Part shown: positions 33,365 through 43,198 of the stretch, piece by piece
Position numbering within the stretch: the stretch's first letter is position 1
How the letters are laid out: the number at the start of each line of letters is the position of its first letter
DNA from: Craterostigma plantagineum
Taxonomy: Eukaryota; Streptophyta; Magnoliopsida; Lamiales; Linderniaceae
Assembly (NCBI GenBank): GCA_027422505.1
Contig: JAPQWV010000643.1
Coordinates: 1 to 64,000, forward strand
Length of the DNA: 64,000 nt
Direction of reading: 5' to 3'
The notes under the pieces: model-generated
Told to the model about the DNA's origin: nothing
What the model saw: the letters and a program-made list of their open reading frames with translations, nothing else
The model's database searches: none
Position numbers and translations under genes: made by a program

Positions 33365-33990
33365 ATTGTGATTCCAGACTCCAGGTCATCCTAGATTAAA
33401 GTCTGATGAACCTAGATTGGGTTATATCCAGGAGGGCTGTGCCACACACGCCTCGCGCCGATTGCGCTTGAATTCTAGACTCTAGGTCATCCTGGATTAA
33501 ACTCTGATGAACCTAGATTGGGTTATATTCAAGAGGGTTGTGCCACGCACGCCCCGATTGCGCTTGAATCCCAGACTCCAGGTCATCCTGGATCAAAGTC
33601 TGATGAACCTAGATTGGGTTATATCCAGGAGGGCTGTGCCACGCACGCCCTGTGCAGATTGCGCTTGAATCCCAGACTCCAGGTCAGCCTGGATCAAAGT
33701 CTGATGAACCTAGATTGGGTTATATCCAGGAGGGCTGTGCCACGCACGCCCCGCACAGATTGCACTTGAATTCCAGACTCCACGTCATCCTGGATTAAAG
33801 TCTGATGAATCTAGATTGGGTTATATTCAGTAGGGCTGTGCCACGCACGCCCCGTGCAGATTGCGATTGAATTCCAGGCTCTAGGTTACTCTGGACCCAG
33901 GCCTGACGAACCTAGATTGGGTTATATCCAAGAGGGCTGTGCCACGCACGCCCCGTGCAGACTGCGCTTGTATAAATATGTCCAGGTCTA
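33365..33990. repeat. ~100-bp tandem repeat in Tat-2 3' region
   Basis: About six head-to-tail copies, 98-102 bp each, carry CCAGACTCCAGGTCATCCTG, GAACCTAGATTGGGTTATAT and GGGCTGTGCCACGCACGCC. The GCGCTTGAA landmark recurs at about 33,462, 33,560, 33,661, 33,763 and 33,862. The open frame at 33,518-33,769 is a by-product. It occupies the same slot as the unrelated 49-bp repeat of Tat-1. Confidence 0.92.
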
Positions 33991-34584
33991 GGATTATTCC
34001 GGACACTGATGCCTACCGGTGCTCAAAACAAAACACCCCCCAGCTGTGGGCTATTCCAAATACGAAAGAAGGCTCATAAGCCCGGACTCAAATTCTAAAG
34101 TAGAGGATCGGATCGGACAATACCGGCTCTACGAAAGGTGAGAAAACCCACCGGAGTTCGGTGGACCCGTTGAAAAATGAAAATAAGGGGTGTCGGACTT
34201 AGCATACCTACAGGCTCCTCAGGTACACGTCTTTTTTCATCAATTACTTTTGAGACAAAAATTTCGAACGTGAATGTGGTAACGCACCAAGAGGGGCCAA
34301 GGCACAACTCTTCTACTTCGAATGCGCTGAAGAACATCAGCCCAATCCGAAGTAGGGGAGTAGGGGGAGAGTGCTGGTGATGCATGTTTGAATCTTGACA
34401 AACAGGAAAAAGAAAACAAACTTTAACATCCTAAGGAAAGTACCACATAAGGTCCTCAGGAAAACAACACACATGACCCAAAAGAGAAAAATGACAGCAA
34501 AGGTCCAAAACAGGAAAGCAACAAAAGAGGTCCAGAATAGAAAAACATAATAAATTGTTCAAAATGAAAAGCATATTGACAAGT

Positions 34585-36957
34585 CTAGGAGGGCGGAGCG
34601 CCGGAGACGGCCGCGGAGTTGGAACCATCTGAGACAATGGACAATCTCTGCTGCTCCAACTCGGAGAGTTGACCCAGGAGGACCTCAGGCGAGACCTCCA
34701 GCAAAGTAGGGGAGCAGTGAGGCACCCCGGCAGACCAGAAGTCTGGATGGCCGCCTCAGGATTTCCCTTAAAAGCTGGAAGGGCACTCATAGCTTCCATC
34801 GCTGCATCAAGAGTAGAGTCGGGCTCGTGTCCAGCAGTGAAACCTCCCAAGAAGTAATGCTGCATGAGGGGTGTGAAGTCCACCAGAGAAAGGGTGTCAT
34901 GCAGATAGCCCTCATGCCAACTCTGGCTCAGCTGGACCAAAAACTTCGTACCAAGTGGAGAGCCCATGAGATGCTTCTGACAAAGCTGGACTCCTTCCAG
35001 CTTCCCCACGGAATGACTGCCCTAGACCTAAGCGGCAAAAGCCTGCTCCAGCTCAGCCTTTAGGTCCTTTTCCCTTTCATCCAGCAGCTCTTTAGCCTTC
35101 AGCTCGATCCAGCCTTGCTGATCATCTATGAGTTGGTTCAGACGGGTCGCGAGCTCAGTCTCTTTAGCAGCAAGAGTAGGTGCATTGTCCTCCTCTAGCT
35201 GGCGCAATCGCTCCGAAGCTAAGTCTCTCACACGAGCCTCGCACTCATTCTTTTCTTTCTCAATCTCTTGCTCCAACTGTGTGATCTTTGAGTCCCGCTC
35301 ATTGATTGTTTCAAGCGTGTGGCTCTCAGGGGATGCAGGACCACCGGGCTCCAAACCCCGATGGAAGGTCGCAGATGAGAGAGTAGGTAGCAGAAAGGAC
35401 AGCTAACACAACCAAGCACGAATCAACAAAGGACAAAAAGATAATCAACGTGAGGAGGCCAAGAGAGAGAGAGAGAGTTACCTGGGCCCAATGATGGGCA
35501 GCGAGCTCGGCAGCAGAAGCGTTCTGACGATGGAGCGCTTTTTGCTGTTCGAGTGGCACGATGGCCTGGATGAACTTCGTCGTCTCCTCAGGGCTCAACG
35601 ATTCATAGCTATCAGGCATTTCTAACACCATCTTCCCGTCAGCCCGCTGATCGATACCCCACTCAAGACCTTGGTGGACAAAAGGAGTGAACTCGGAGGT
35701 ATCATGCGAATGAGAGGTCGTCTCCACACGTGGCCTTTTTCCCTTTGCCACAGCAATCTTCTTTTTCTTCTTCCTTGGGGAAGGCGCAGGCGAGGTATCC
35801 CGTTCACCAACGTCACCTTCAGAGTCCGATATCACCACATGTGGATCTTGCACGTTCACTTTCGGAGGTAAAGGACGGGGAGATGAGGACGTGACAGGAG
35901 ATTTATCGCCTATCTCCGAAGCTGACAGATCAGGTGCATCGCAGCCTTCTGAAGGATAAGGCCCGACGGGATCGGCAGAGTCTTCTTGCTTGACAGGAAG
36001 AGCCCAGAACGCATCTCTCTAGGAGAACGACATACCTAAAAAATATATATAGATATGTATTAAGTTAGTAGGGAAACCTGGGAAAAGGTCAAGAAGCAGG
36101 AGGGAAACCTGCTTACCCTCAGGGTTAAAAGGTAGAGGCCGCGAGGAGAGGCTTAAATGGTGGAGTAGGCCGGGATAGGTCACCAACTCAACCATGTTAA
36201 ACTTCTTTTCAGAAGCCAGAGGTTCAAAAGGTTGATAGCTTCCCCGTTCTCCTCGGAACATGCAGGCTGGACCCCTGGGAGTCGTTGAGGTATCTGATGA
36301 ACCTAATGGCGATGGGGAAAATCCTAATCACCTTCTGTAGGGGCTACAAAGAAGTAGAAGGGGTGCCATTCTTTGTCTTTGTGGGAGCCCTTGTCAAAGA
36401 AGCGTATGAGGCCGCGCGGATTCGCGCAGAGGTAGAAGAAAGGTGGGGTGGACTTGAGTTGAAATTGGTAAAGAACAAGCTCCACAGAAGGCCTCCCACC
36501 TGCCGCTGTGACCAAGCCATAAAAGCTACCAACTGGCGAATAGAGGAAGGACTAAGTTGGTTCAGAGGTACCCGATAAGCCTGTGACACTGCAGCTAGAA
36601 ACGGGTGAACTGGGAAGCACAGGCCGGCCTTTACCTGTCTTTCCCAGAAGGCGAGGGCCAGAGAAGGCGAAAAGTTGGCACGCTGGCTAGGGTTCAGGAT
36701 GGAGACGTGAAAGCCAGGACTGTGAAAGCCTTCTGGAACCAGCTTCTCTAAACGCCGATAGATCGATTTGGACGCACCAAACATTTTCCAGTCGTCGACC
36801 CCAGCGCTGTCTCCGACAGCCCCTCGCGAGCGGGTCCGACGAGATGAAGATGAGTCAGGGACTGGCTGCTGTGGTAATGGCACAGCAGAATAAGCATCTG
36901 CAGAGGGTCGAGAAAAACAAAGTTGGGGAAAATCTGTGGGCGCCACGTCTTGTGACG
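34585..36957 (-). pseudogene. Antisense ORF of Tat-2, 5'-truncated
   Basis: Homologous to 26,192-28,645 but lacking roughly its first 45 codons, which were lost with the beginning of the 3' LTR. It retains SRRTRSRG, AGVDDWKMFGASKSIYRRLE, QVKAGLCFPVHPFLAAVSQA and FDKGSHKDKEWHPFYFFV. A second exon-like block (about 36,030-35,480) has VVISDSEGDVGERDTSP, a lysine cluster PRKKKKKIAVAKGKRPR resembling a nuclear localisation signal, and QGLEWGIDQRADGKMVLEMP. A long coiled coil (35,354-35,028) and a C-terminal part ending at a TAG at 34,585 follow. Probable introns separate the blocks. Frameshifts near 36,510 and 34,740 are seen. Confidence 0.75.
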
Positions 36958-37567
36958 AGGTAGGTAGGATATCTGGGGACCTGTGACCTTGTACGGAAAA
37001 GGTAAGATGGGCTTTGACATCTAAATAGTTTGAGCGGGAAATATTGGGTAAAACCGACCAAGGGACACGTGGATCGCAGTGAGTGGTTGACATTCAGAGA
37101 GGAGGCGCGCCATCTGACAACAGTACACTCGCAGGTGCTGCCTCTCCTAGGTTGTACCAGACGTCGCTATCATGTGGTCCCAAAGGACTGCCAACTGTAA
37201 CGACAAAGGGAAAACGGATATATGTGAATAAGAGGAGATCAGATAAAAAAGAGACTCAACACAACACGCAAAACACTTAGATAATTTCCTATATTCATCT
37301 TCTTCTTCACCATGAGAGCACTGTAACGAGTGAAGTAAGGTCGAGCGTGTAAATCCCGACTGTATCTAGTAAATACTATTTTCGGCGGCCCGTGGACGTA
37401 GGACATCTGTCCGAACCACGTAAAATATGTGTCTCTTTCATTTTCTTTCTTTTTCAGCACTAAAATACAGACTCTAAAACGCACCAAGAACACAAGGCCC
37501 AGTCCGTTTCACCCATCACCATTTTTCCCGGACCAAATATTGTTGATCGGGGTCTCTACCCGCATCA
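36958..37567 (+). mobile_element. Tat-2 3' LTR, 5'-truncated
   Basis: It matches the 5' LTR from 29,998 to its end (CGCATCA), so the first 75 bp and the polypurine tract are missing. The right end and the target duplication CTGAG are intact, showing that the deletion happened after insertion. Confidence 0.9.
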
Positions 37568-37572
37568 CTGAG

Positions 37573-37839
37573 GAAATCCTAGATCTGGCCCACACGTCCT
37601 CCGCCGCTGCCTTTCCCAGATGGCCTCAGCCGCCGGCAGGCGTACCACTTTCTGATTTACCGATTTCTAGGAAGAAATCGCTAGCTTGATTCTTAGAGAA
37701 GAGAAAAGATAGGATCGTTGGTAGCGCACCTTACCAATTGGTGACCAAGCCTGCGACCGAGCCTATTGTTAAGTCTGAGCCAGGTTCGTGGCTCGGCTTG
37801 GCTTCTGATTACTATGTTTCCAATGTGAGAGAAAGATAA
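37573..37839 (+). pseudogene. JAZ-like (TIFY): JAZ/TIFY exon 3, second part (Jas motif with stop)
   Basis: Continues the TIFY exon in frame (EEILDLAHTSSAAAFPRWPQ). The Jas motif begins LSDLPISRKKSLA and is cut by TGA at 37,687-37,689; after it the same frame goes on FLEKRKDRIVGSAPYQL and later WLGLASDYYV to TAA at 37,837-37,839. Jas motifs normally read SLxRFLxKRKxR...PY, so the TGA probably replaced a CGA arginine by one C-to-T change. The Jas motif binds COI1 and MYC factors, so a protein ending here would lack most of the degron. Given the other lesions, no protein is expected. Confidence 0.88.
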
Positions 37840-39441
37840 TTAATTAGTTGACATTAATTTAATTAATTAAAATTACATAGTTAAGTTGCCTACAAGTGTA
37901 TCGTCTAGGATGAGATACTGTTAGTATTTTATTCTACCTTTGGTCCTCTATGATCATTTCATTTGTATATCTAATTCAATTTTAGCCAATTACCAGACTA
38001 TCTATCTATTGTTATTGCCGGCTTGGTTTACTTCAATGAATTGCCAAAATACCACGTGTCATTTGCATTGGGTAATATATATATATATATACATATGGTC
38101 TCTGTTTGCTTTATTGGATAAACTTACAAAATGGGTTACAAAATAGTTAGCAATAATACGTAGGCAGTGTTTACTTCATTGGATATCCCTATGAAGTCTA
38201 TTTCATCATAATTGGGGGGTGTGCGTGGTGCGGTGTTCGGCGGTTTTCGGCCAATTCCGCACCAAACCATTATATGCGGTCTTTGAAAAACAATTCTCAA
38301 ATCGCGGTTTTGAAAAATAAAACTACACGTACGGTTTCGAGCGGTTTGGTGCGGTTGCGGTGCGGTTTGCGGTTTTAACGGAACAAGAAAAATACTTATA
38401 TTTTATCGAATGAAAAAATAGTTTTAAAAGCGTTAGGCGCAAAAAAGGTAATGAGACATCGCTTGCCTCAAAAATAAGGCGCAAGTCGAGGTATTTGCCT
38501 CATATATCGAAGCGTCACCATTGTCCAAAAAAATTAGTATCGTTATCTTATTTTATATTAGGCTTTACTTATATTAGGGGCCAACTTTTTATTTTAATAT
38601 ATTGGTTTAGCTTTGTGGTCCGATTGGAAACTCAAAATATAAATAGTAGGTCAATTTGTTATTAAATGTTCGAATCGTATCTATTTTAACCCTACATGTT
38701 CGGCCGTTAGTTGTTATAGAAACATGTTTAATATAAAAAATAAAATTAAGTATGTTAGTAATGATATAACATGCATATGATCAACAAAATTAGCATATAG
38801 TTAAAAGACTTAATAGAAAAAATTAAGTAACTAAAAAATAAATTTCACATATGACTAGCGTACAATTACCATAAAGAAAAATAAGAAATACTTAGTAAAA
38901 AAATTTAGAAAAGTAAAATGCGGTTCAGTGCGGTGCGGTTTGTACCAAAAATTCACACTGCACTATTATTACGGCGCGATTTTGTAAATAAATTAAACCG
39001 CGGTTTTGGCGGTTAATTGTATTATACGGCGCGGTGTGGTGCGGCGCGGGCGGTTCGGGCGGTTTTGTAAAACCATTGCATATCCCCAAATAATCTTGTT
39101 TACTTACTAAAATGTGTATATGGATAAAGCCCAAAATAAAACTTGGGCCCGTTATTGTAATCAATCAAACGTGAGATTTATCCATCAGACTTGGGCAAGA
39201 TAAGTTATCCAACTATTATTATTACGAAATGACTTAAATACCCTCATTCCACGATATCATAGGATCATCGTTATTTCATGTGATTTATATGATAAAATTA
39301 AATAAACAACATCAATTTATTCTTTGTTTCATGACGAGTAAATTGATATGCATATCTTATATTTTTCGATATCTATATAAAAAAAAAATTGTAAACTATG
39401 TATTTCACAAATAAAGGTTAATTTTGTAATTGTACAAATAA
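37840..39441. other. JAZ downstream flank and AT-rich repeats
   Basis: Begins as the JAZ 3' flank. A (TA)n microsatellite lies at about 38,074-38,090. The phrase GGCAGTGTTTACTTCATTGG (38,163) resembles a MITE end. No gene is recognised. The hAT-like element at 38,213-39,080 is listed separately. Confidence 0.5.
38213..39080. mobile_element. Probable hAT-like non-autonomous element
   Basis: The ends GGGGTGTGCGTGGTGCGGTG and the complement of CATTGCATATCCCC align with mismatches. Both ends are dense in GCGGTTTGGTGCGG and its complement around an AT-rich centre, a pattern common in plant hAT MITEs. No clean 8-bp duplication was found, so the boundaries are approximate. Confidence 0.45.
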
Positions 39442-39850
39442 ATGACGAGATTTAACATTAACGATTAGATCTAGCGGAAAGCATCCCATGGCTCCGATTT
39501 TTTAATCTGGGATATATTTAGTTTCTCAGTCTAATTTGATTATTTGCAGGCTGCGATCGTCCTGCCAACTTTCCGACGGTCTCCAGGCCTAATTCGACGA
39601 ATTTAGGCTCACAAACTAGTTTTATGTAATAAAGTTTTGATAATTATATTTTTAAATTACTTTAAGTAATTTAATTATTGAAAGTAGTTCTCTCAACACA
39701 ATGTATTAAAAATAAATCATAATAATTTTTTAAATAAACTAACACACATTTGAATATATTGAGAATATAGTAAAATTATAAAGAATATATTTGAAGTTTA
39801 CTTATATTGTTCAAACATTTGGAGAAATATAGAAGCTTTATATATATATA

Positions 39851-40238
39851 GAGGAATTTTATGGTGTAGGAATTTTATGGTGCTCACCTTATGTGAGCAC
39901 CTTATGTGGACATCTGTCGATGTGGCACTGATTCGTGCCATGTCGACATGCCATATCAACGTTAAATGATACATAACACGAATTAACACATTCTAGGGGT
40001 CATTGATTGACATATCGGACGATGATGTGGCATGTTTATGCCCACAGATCAATACCACATAAAGCATAAACATGCCACATCATCGTCCGATATGTCAATC
40101 AATGACCCCTAGAATGTGTTAATTAGTGTTATGTATCATCTAACGTTGATGTGGCATGTCGACATGGCACGAATCAGTGCCATATCGACAGGTGCCTACA
40201 TAAGGTGCTCACATAAGGTGAGCACCATAAAATTCCTC
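39851..40238. mobile_element. Foldback / long-TIR MITE, complete copy
   Basis: About 388 bp, nearly all palindromic: arms of roughly 180 bp (left GGTGCTCACCTTATGTGAGC; the right arm mirrors it) around a short loop near 40,040-40,070. Each arm also contains the internal palindrome TATGTGAGCACC/GGTGCTCACATA. It lies within a short (TA)n tract, so the target duplication is probably TA or longer TA repeats. No coding frame. Confidence 0.85.
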
Positions 40239-41187
40239 TATATATATATATATAAGAATGATTGGGGATGGTCAAATATTTGGTTTTATGAGGATGCCTT
40301 ATTTTCCAGCATTAAATTAGTGGCTCATATATGACAATCGAATGAAAAGTTTTTTTTTTTTTTTTAAAAAGTTACTGCATGTATTATTAGAATCAGATAA
40401 CTAATAAGATCTATTCCCAAGGATTGGCCAAGTGGTCAAAGCGTGATGAAGGTCAGAGTCTGAATCACCAGATCCCCTTATCTATGGGAAAATAGTACCA
40501 AAAGTATAAATGAGGAAAAAAGGTCGTGCTGGAAGTTCGTGGTTGTTGAACATAGTACGAAAAGTATAAAAGGGGAAAACTAGTCGTGCTGAAAATTCGT
40601 GGTTGTCCCTTAATCGTTAGTGTCGTGAGAACTACAATGGTGTTGTTTGGATACCTTGGTTTTGTATATGACGAAAAAATATATTATTAAGCCTTTTTAA
40701 AAAACTAATTTTTAGTATACGTTTTTGTACGTGTGTCTTTTTTTCCAACGATAACTTGCTTGCTATATGATTAACAAAAGGTTAAATATCTCCCCCTTTT
40801 TATCTTTCTTTCCAAAACCATAGCAGAAGTGAGTCATCATGAAACTCCCCCTGAAGGCCAGATCTACTCAACCACAAAACACTAAACATGGTTAGAGTTA
40901 GACGAAAACAGAATAGCAAAAAAACTATTCAAAGTACTCAATAAGATAGTACACGCCTTAGAGGTCCTGAAAATAAAACATCTGCAAAACAAAAGACATG
41001 GTCCATACACAAGAATCAAAAAGCAAAGCAGGCCTGCATGCAAACAAAAGCAAAAAAAAATGCATGCAAGAAAGATCGAAGTCTAAATGTTTGGACTGTC
41101 GATCGAGTCCTCTGCTTCTAGCTCTAGCTTCCTCTCCTCGATCTTCAGCTTCTTGAACTTGTTCTTCCTCTCGACCTCGTTCTCCCC

Positions 41188-42036
41188 CTATCTGTTTTGC
41201 TTCAGCACTCTTCCTTCTCCAGTTTTCGCACCACTCGACCCTACTTGATCTCCAGCTCTCGCTTCTTCTGCTCTATCTCCCCCTATTTGGGAAGAAATCA
41301 AGCTCCTCAAAGCATCTTGTTGAGCCACCAAAGCTGCGATGGACTCTTCGAGGCATCTGACTGCTTGTTCCAGAGCTGCCACCGATGTTGACACAACATC
41401 CTGATCAACATCGTGCTCGAGCTGGTCTGGCATGCGCCAGGGGAGGTCTACAAGCCTATCTGAGCATACCAAATGGTTCGACTGAACAGTGTAAGGGCTC
41501 CTTTGAGTGGTCACCGAGTCCTTCCGGGCAGGTTGGAATCCGCCTTGCACAAGAACTCCGTAGATAATCAAGGGATAAGGAAGAATTCCCTTTCCCACCT
41601 TTTCAGCTTGGTTCAACATATGATCGAGGATCAACTTTCCCCAATTCATAGGCAAATTTTGGCCAAGTGCGTATAGCAAATGAGCCATGCCCTCAGTCAC
41701 CCTAACCTCATTTGACGTAGGTAACCAACTACACGCCAATCCTAAACAGAACTGAATACAATTACGTAAGAGAACTACCCGCACAGTTTCCTTCCCACTT
41801 AGTAACTCTACCCGCAGTAATGAATGTCACCACAGCATCATTATCATATTCATACCCCATATCAACATCAGAAGTATGAAGAAACCTATTAATCACACTA
41901 ACAGACATGTCATACAACCTCCCCCTCAAAAACACTTTCCCATACTTCCTAGACTTAACCTCAACAACATTAAAGAAGAAGTTAGCATATACCTCGCAGA
42001 CGACACTATCACAGTACGTCCGTAAGCTAGTCACCA
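41188..42036 (-). pseudogene. SIRE env-like ORF, unit 1 copy
   Basis: Two frames: 42,067-41,762 (YCDSVVCEVYANFFFNVVEV, RVTKWEGNCAGSS) and 41,784-41,188 (SWLPTSNEVRVTEGMAHLLY, GKGILPYPLIIYGVLVQGGF, then a helical AALEQAVRCLEESIAALVAQ segment). A frameshift joins them. At 42,036 the homology to the longer copy (54,459) stops. Confidence 0.75.
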
Positions 42037-42576
42037 TGTTAAATCTCCTCAAGTTGTACCATCGCATTTCACACCAATAAAAGTGTTGTAATGTTCCTGT
42101 AAGTGAGAGTCTGACTTAATCTTGGCCATCTGATCAACGACCCACTAAATCTGACATCCCACGTATAAATGACGAGATTTAACATTAACGATTAGATCTA
42201 GCGGAAAGCATCCCATGGCTCCGATTTTTTAATCTGGGATATATTTAGTTTCTCAGTCTAATTTGATTATTTGCAGGCTGCGATCGTCCTGCCAACTTTC
42301 CGACGGTCTCCAGGCCTAATTCGACGAATTTAGGCTCACAAACAAGTTTTATGTAATAAAGTTTTGATAATTATATTTTTAAATTACTTTAAGTAATTTA
42401 ATTATTGAAAGTAGTTCTCTCAACACAATATTTAAAAATAAATCATAATAATTTTTTAAATAAACTAACACACATTTGAATATATTGAGAATATAGTAAA
42501 ATTATAAAGAATATATTTGAAGTTTACTTATATTGTTCAAACATTTGGAGAAATATAGAAGCTTTATATATATATA

Positions 42577-42834
42577 GAGGAATTTTATGGTGTAGGAATT
42601 TTATGGTGCTCACCTTATGTGAGCACCTTATGTGGACATCTGTCGATGTGGCACTGATTCGTGCCATGTCGACATGCCATATCAACGTTAAATGATACAT
42701 AACACGAATTAACACATTCTAGGGGTCATTGATTGACATATCGGACGATGATGTGGCATGTTTATGCCCACAGATCAATACCACATAACGGGTGCCACAT
42801 AAAGCATAAACATGCCACATCATCGTCCGATATG
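42577..42834. mobile_element. Foldback element, left piece (unit 2)
   Basis: Left arm, loop and start of the right arm. It is interrupted after ATATG at 42,830-42,834 by the Gypsy element; the remainder of the right arm resumes at 52,501. Confidence 0.88.
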
Positions 42835-43188
42835 TGTAACACCCGTAATTTTAATACGGGATTAGGACGTAACTAATTTTGCACGAGTTCGAAATTAATG
42901 AATTCGATGTTTGAGCGGATCGGCGATCGGGTGAGAAGTTTGGTACAATAATATTCGATCTAAATAGTTTTGGCACAATTCATTTGGATCCAATAAACAG
43001 TATTGAGCAAATTATATATATATTTGAGCCAAGTAGAAGTAGTTAAATAGGGTGAAGAAGGGTCCAATTGATTTAAGTTGGTGGAAAATGATTTAAACCC
43101 AAACTTGAGCCCAATAGAGAAAACAAAGGAGATATTTTCCTTAATTTGAGGAGACCAAAGGCATGGCTCCCATTCCCTAAGCTAAACC

Positions 43189-43198
43189 TATATAAAAT
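43189..43198 (+). promoter_or_regulatory. Probable LTR TATA box
   Basis: CTATATAAAATA lies about 355 bp into the LTR. If used, transcription would start near 43,220 and the RNA leader would include about 3.7 kb of LTR before gag, very long for a retroelement. The same motif is at 1,584 and 48,834 in the other copies. Confidence 0.5.

Larger units (their letters stand above)
29923..37567 (+). mobile_element. Tat-2 LTR retrotransposon inserted in JAZ exon 3
   Basis: This 7.6-kb element is bounded by CTGAG on both sides (29,918-29,922 and 37,568-37,572). Order: 5' LTR, PBS, gag, integrase, tandem repeat, antisense gene, 3' LTR. Two deletions have shortened it: the end of gag through RNase H is missing (junction near 31,970), and the start of the antisense gene, the polypurine tract and the first 75 bp of the 3' LTR are missing (junction 36,957/36,958). 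It cannot transpose by itself. Confidence 0.93.
39442..42165. repeat. Tandem duplication, unit 1
   Basis: Starts AAATGACGAGATTTAACATT and repeats as unit 2 from 42,166. Contents: a 400-bp segment (39,442-39,850), an uninterrupted foldback element, an 900-bp non-coding part with a 60-bp direct repeat (about 40,490-40,605), and SIRE env-like sequence. A filler (42,037-42,165) links it to unit 2. Unit 1 lacks the Gypsy insertion present in unit 2. Confidence 0.88.

Noticed and set aside
40425..40640. Possible tRNA-derived SINE (TGGCCAAGTGG resembling an A box)
   Set aside because: The B box is weak, there is no A-rich tail or target duplication, and the copy at 52,850 is only part of the tandem unit.
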